Source of the DNA: JAIYDQ01 sp034408855
GTDB lineage: Bacteria > Planctomycetota > Planctomycetia > Pirellulales > Pirellulaceae
DNA: 64,000 nucleotides
Assembly: GCA_034408855.1 (NCBI GenBank)
Contig: JAWXCK010000228.1
Location: 1 to 64,000, forward strand
Reading direction: 5' to 3'
Positions within the stretch are counted from its first letter, which is position 1, and every line of letters starts with the position of its first letter. Below the pieces are notes generated by a model that saw only the letters and a list, made by a program, of their open reading frames with translations, was not told the DNA's origin and did not search any database. Of this stretch, positions 63,703 through 64,000 are shown piece by piece. A program made the translations under genes and the position numbers.

Positions 63703-64000
63703 ATACTGCAACCTTTAAACGCAAAATATTTTACATGCTGGCGATGGTCGCCTTGCTTATCCCGCTTTTTCTCCTCGGGCAACCGCCGAGCGGGCCTCGA
63801 GGTCAGGGCGGTACGCTTGCCAAATTGCGAGAGCGATTCGACATTGGTCAATCGAGTCTTGGCCAGCTTGATCCAGCCAGTGAAACCATGCGTTTGGCAT
63901 CGCTCGGTTTGCGAGGCGTTGCCGCAACCATTCTTTGGCAATATGCCGATCGCTTTAAAGAAGAAAAGTATTGGGATCTTCTGTCAGCCACGCTCAATCA
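63699..64000 (+). CDS. Membrane-anchored hypothetical protein (cut by window end)
   Basis: About 100 codons are visible, starting at the ATGA overlap with the permease. One N-terminal helix (IFYMLAMVALLIPLFLLG) is followed by a charged region (LAKLRERFDIGQSSLGQLD, then RLASLGLRGVAATILWQYAD). It is translationally coupled to the ABC permease and probably part of the same transport unit. I do not recognise the family from this fragment. Confidence 0.75.
   Translation, partial: MNTATFKRKIFYMLAMVALLIPLFLLGQPPSGPRGQGGTLAKLRERFDIGQSSLGQLDPASETMRLASLGLRGVAATILWQYADRFKEEKYWDLLSATLN

Overview
The window reads as chromosomal DNA of a planctomycete, most likely a Pirellulales or Rhodopirellula-like bacterium (inference from signature families). 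Support includes the planctomycete surface-protein N-terminal signature LEDRRLLAG (611-aa dockerin-type protein), a DUF1559 prepilin-like protein, a PEP-CTERM protein, planctomycete-type REP-associated tyrosine transposase (RAYT) remnants, a Ser/Thr kinase with an N-terminal extension, and Tad pilus genes beside an FtsK/WXG100 pair.

Positions 1-13400 are accessory and decaying. They hold the tail of a RAYT transposase, a two-gene module with a HEPN protein, an N-terminally truncated DUF3592-like protein, and a second broken RAYT. An ECF sigma factor and its membrane partner follow; the partner has been joined by a deletion to a dead serine hydrolase. Next come a composite palindromic repeat and the wreck of a giant (about 7.5 kb) RTX/FG-GAP/dockerin-like surface protein carrying at least three frameshifts and two in-frame stops.

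Positions 13400-35600 are mostly core. In order: a secreted beta-propeller; a Ser/Thr kinase divergent from a PPP-type phosphatase; a glutamine synthetase-like protein that has lost most catalytic residues; a MoxR-DUF58-BatA/VWA operon; ruvB; a flagellar block (small membrane protein, FliA-type sigma, flgD, an unusually large flgE); a DUF11-repeat lipoprotein; and korA-korB-dusB.

Positions 35600-45000 form one minus-strand run: cpaB, cpaC/rcpA secretin, cpaE/tadZ, tilS, a WXG100-like small protein and a 1291-aa FtsK/SpoIIIE ATPase. Positions 45200-47300 hold the most striking unit. A near-consensus sigma-70 promoter and a cobalamin riboswitch precede a DUF1559 prepilin-like gene and a DUF4465 PEP-CTERM gene, which suggests a B12-responsive cell-surface protein pair.

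Positions 47300-64000 hold an FHA-GAF-adenylate cyclase, two TIM-barrel isomerase-like proteins, the dockerin-type surface protein, a methyltransferase with a signal peptide, a Tat-exported terpene-cyclase-fold protein, RadC, a rhomboid protease, a redoxin, lipA, folC, and an ABC ATPase/permease followed by a gene cut by the window end. Several short palindromic repeats are scattered here; some of their arms are translated as parts of folC and the rhomboid gene.
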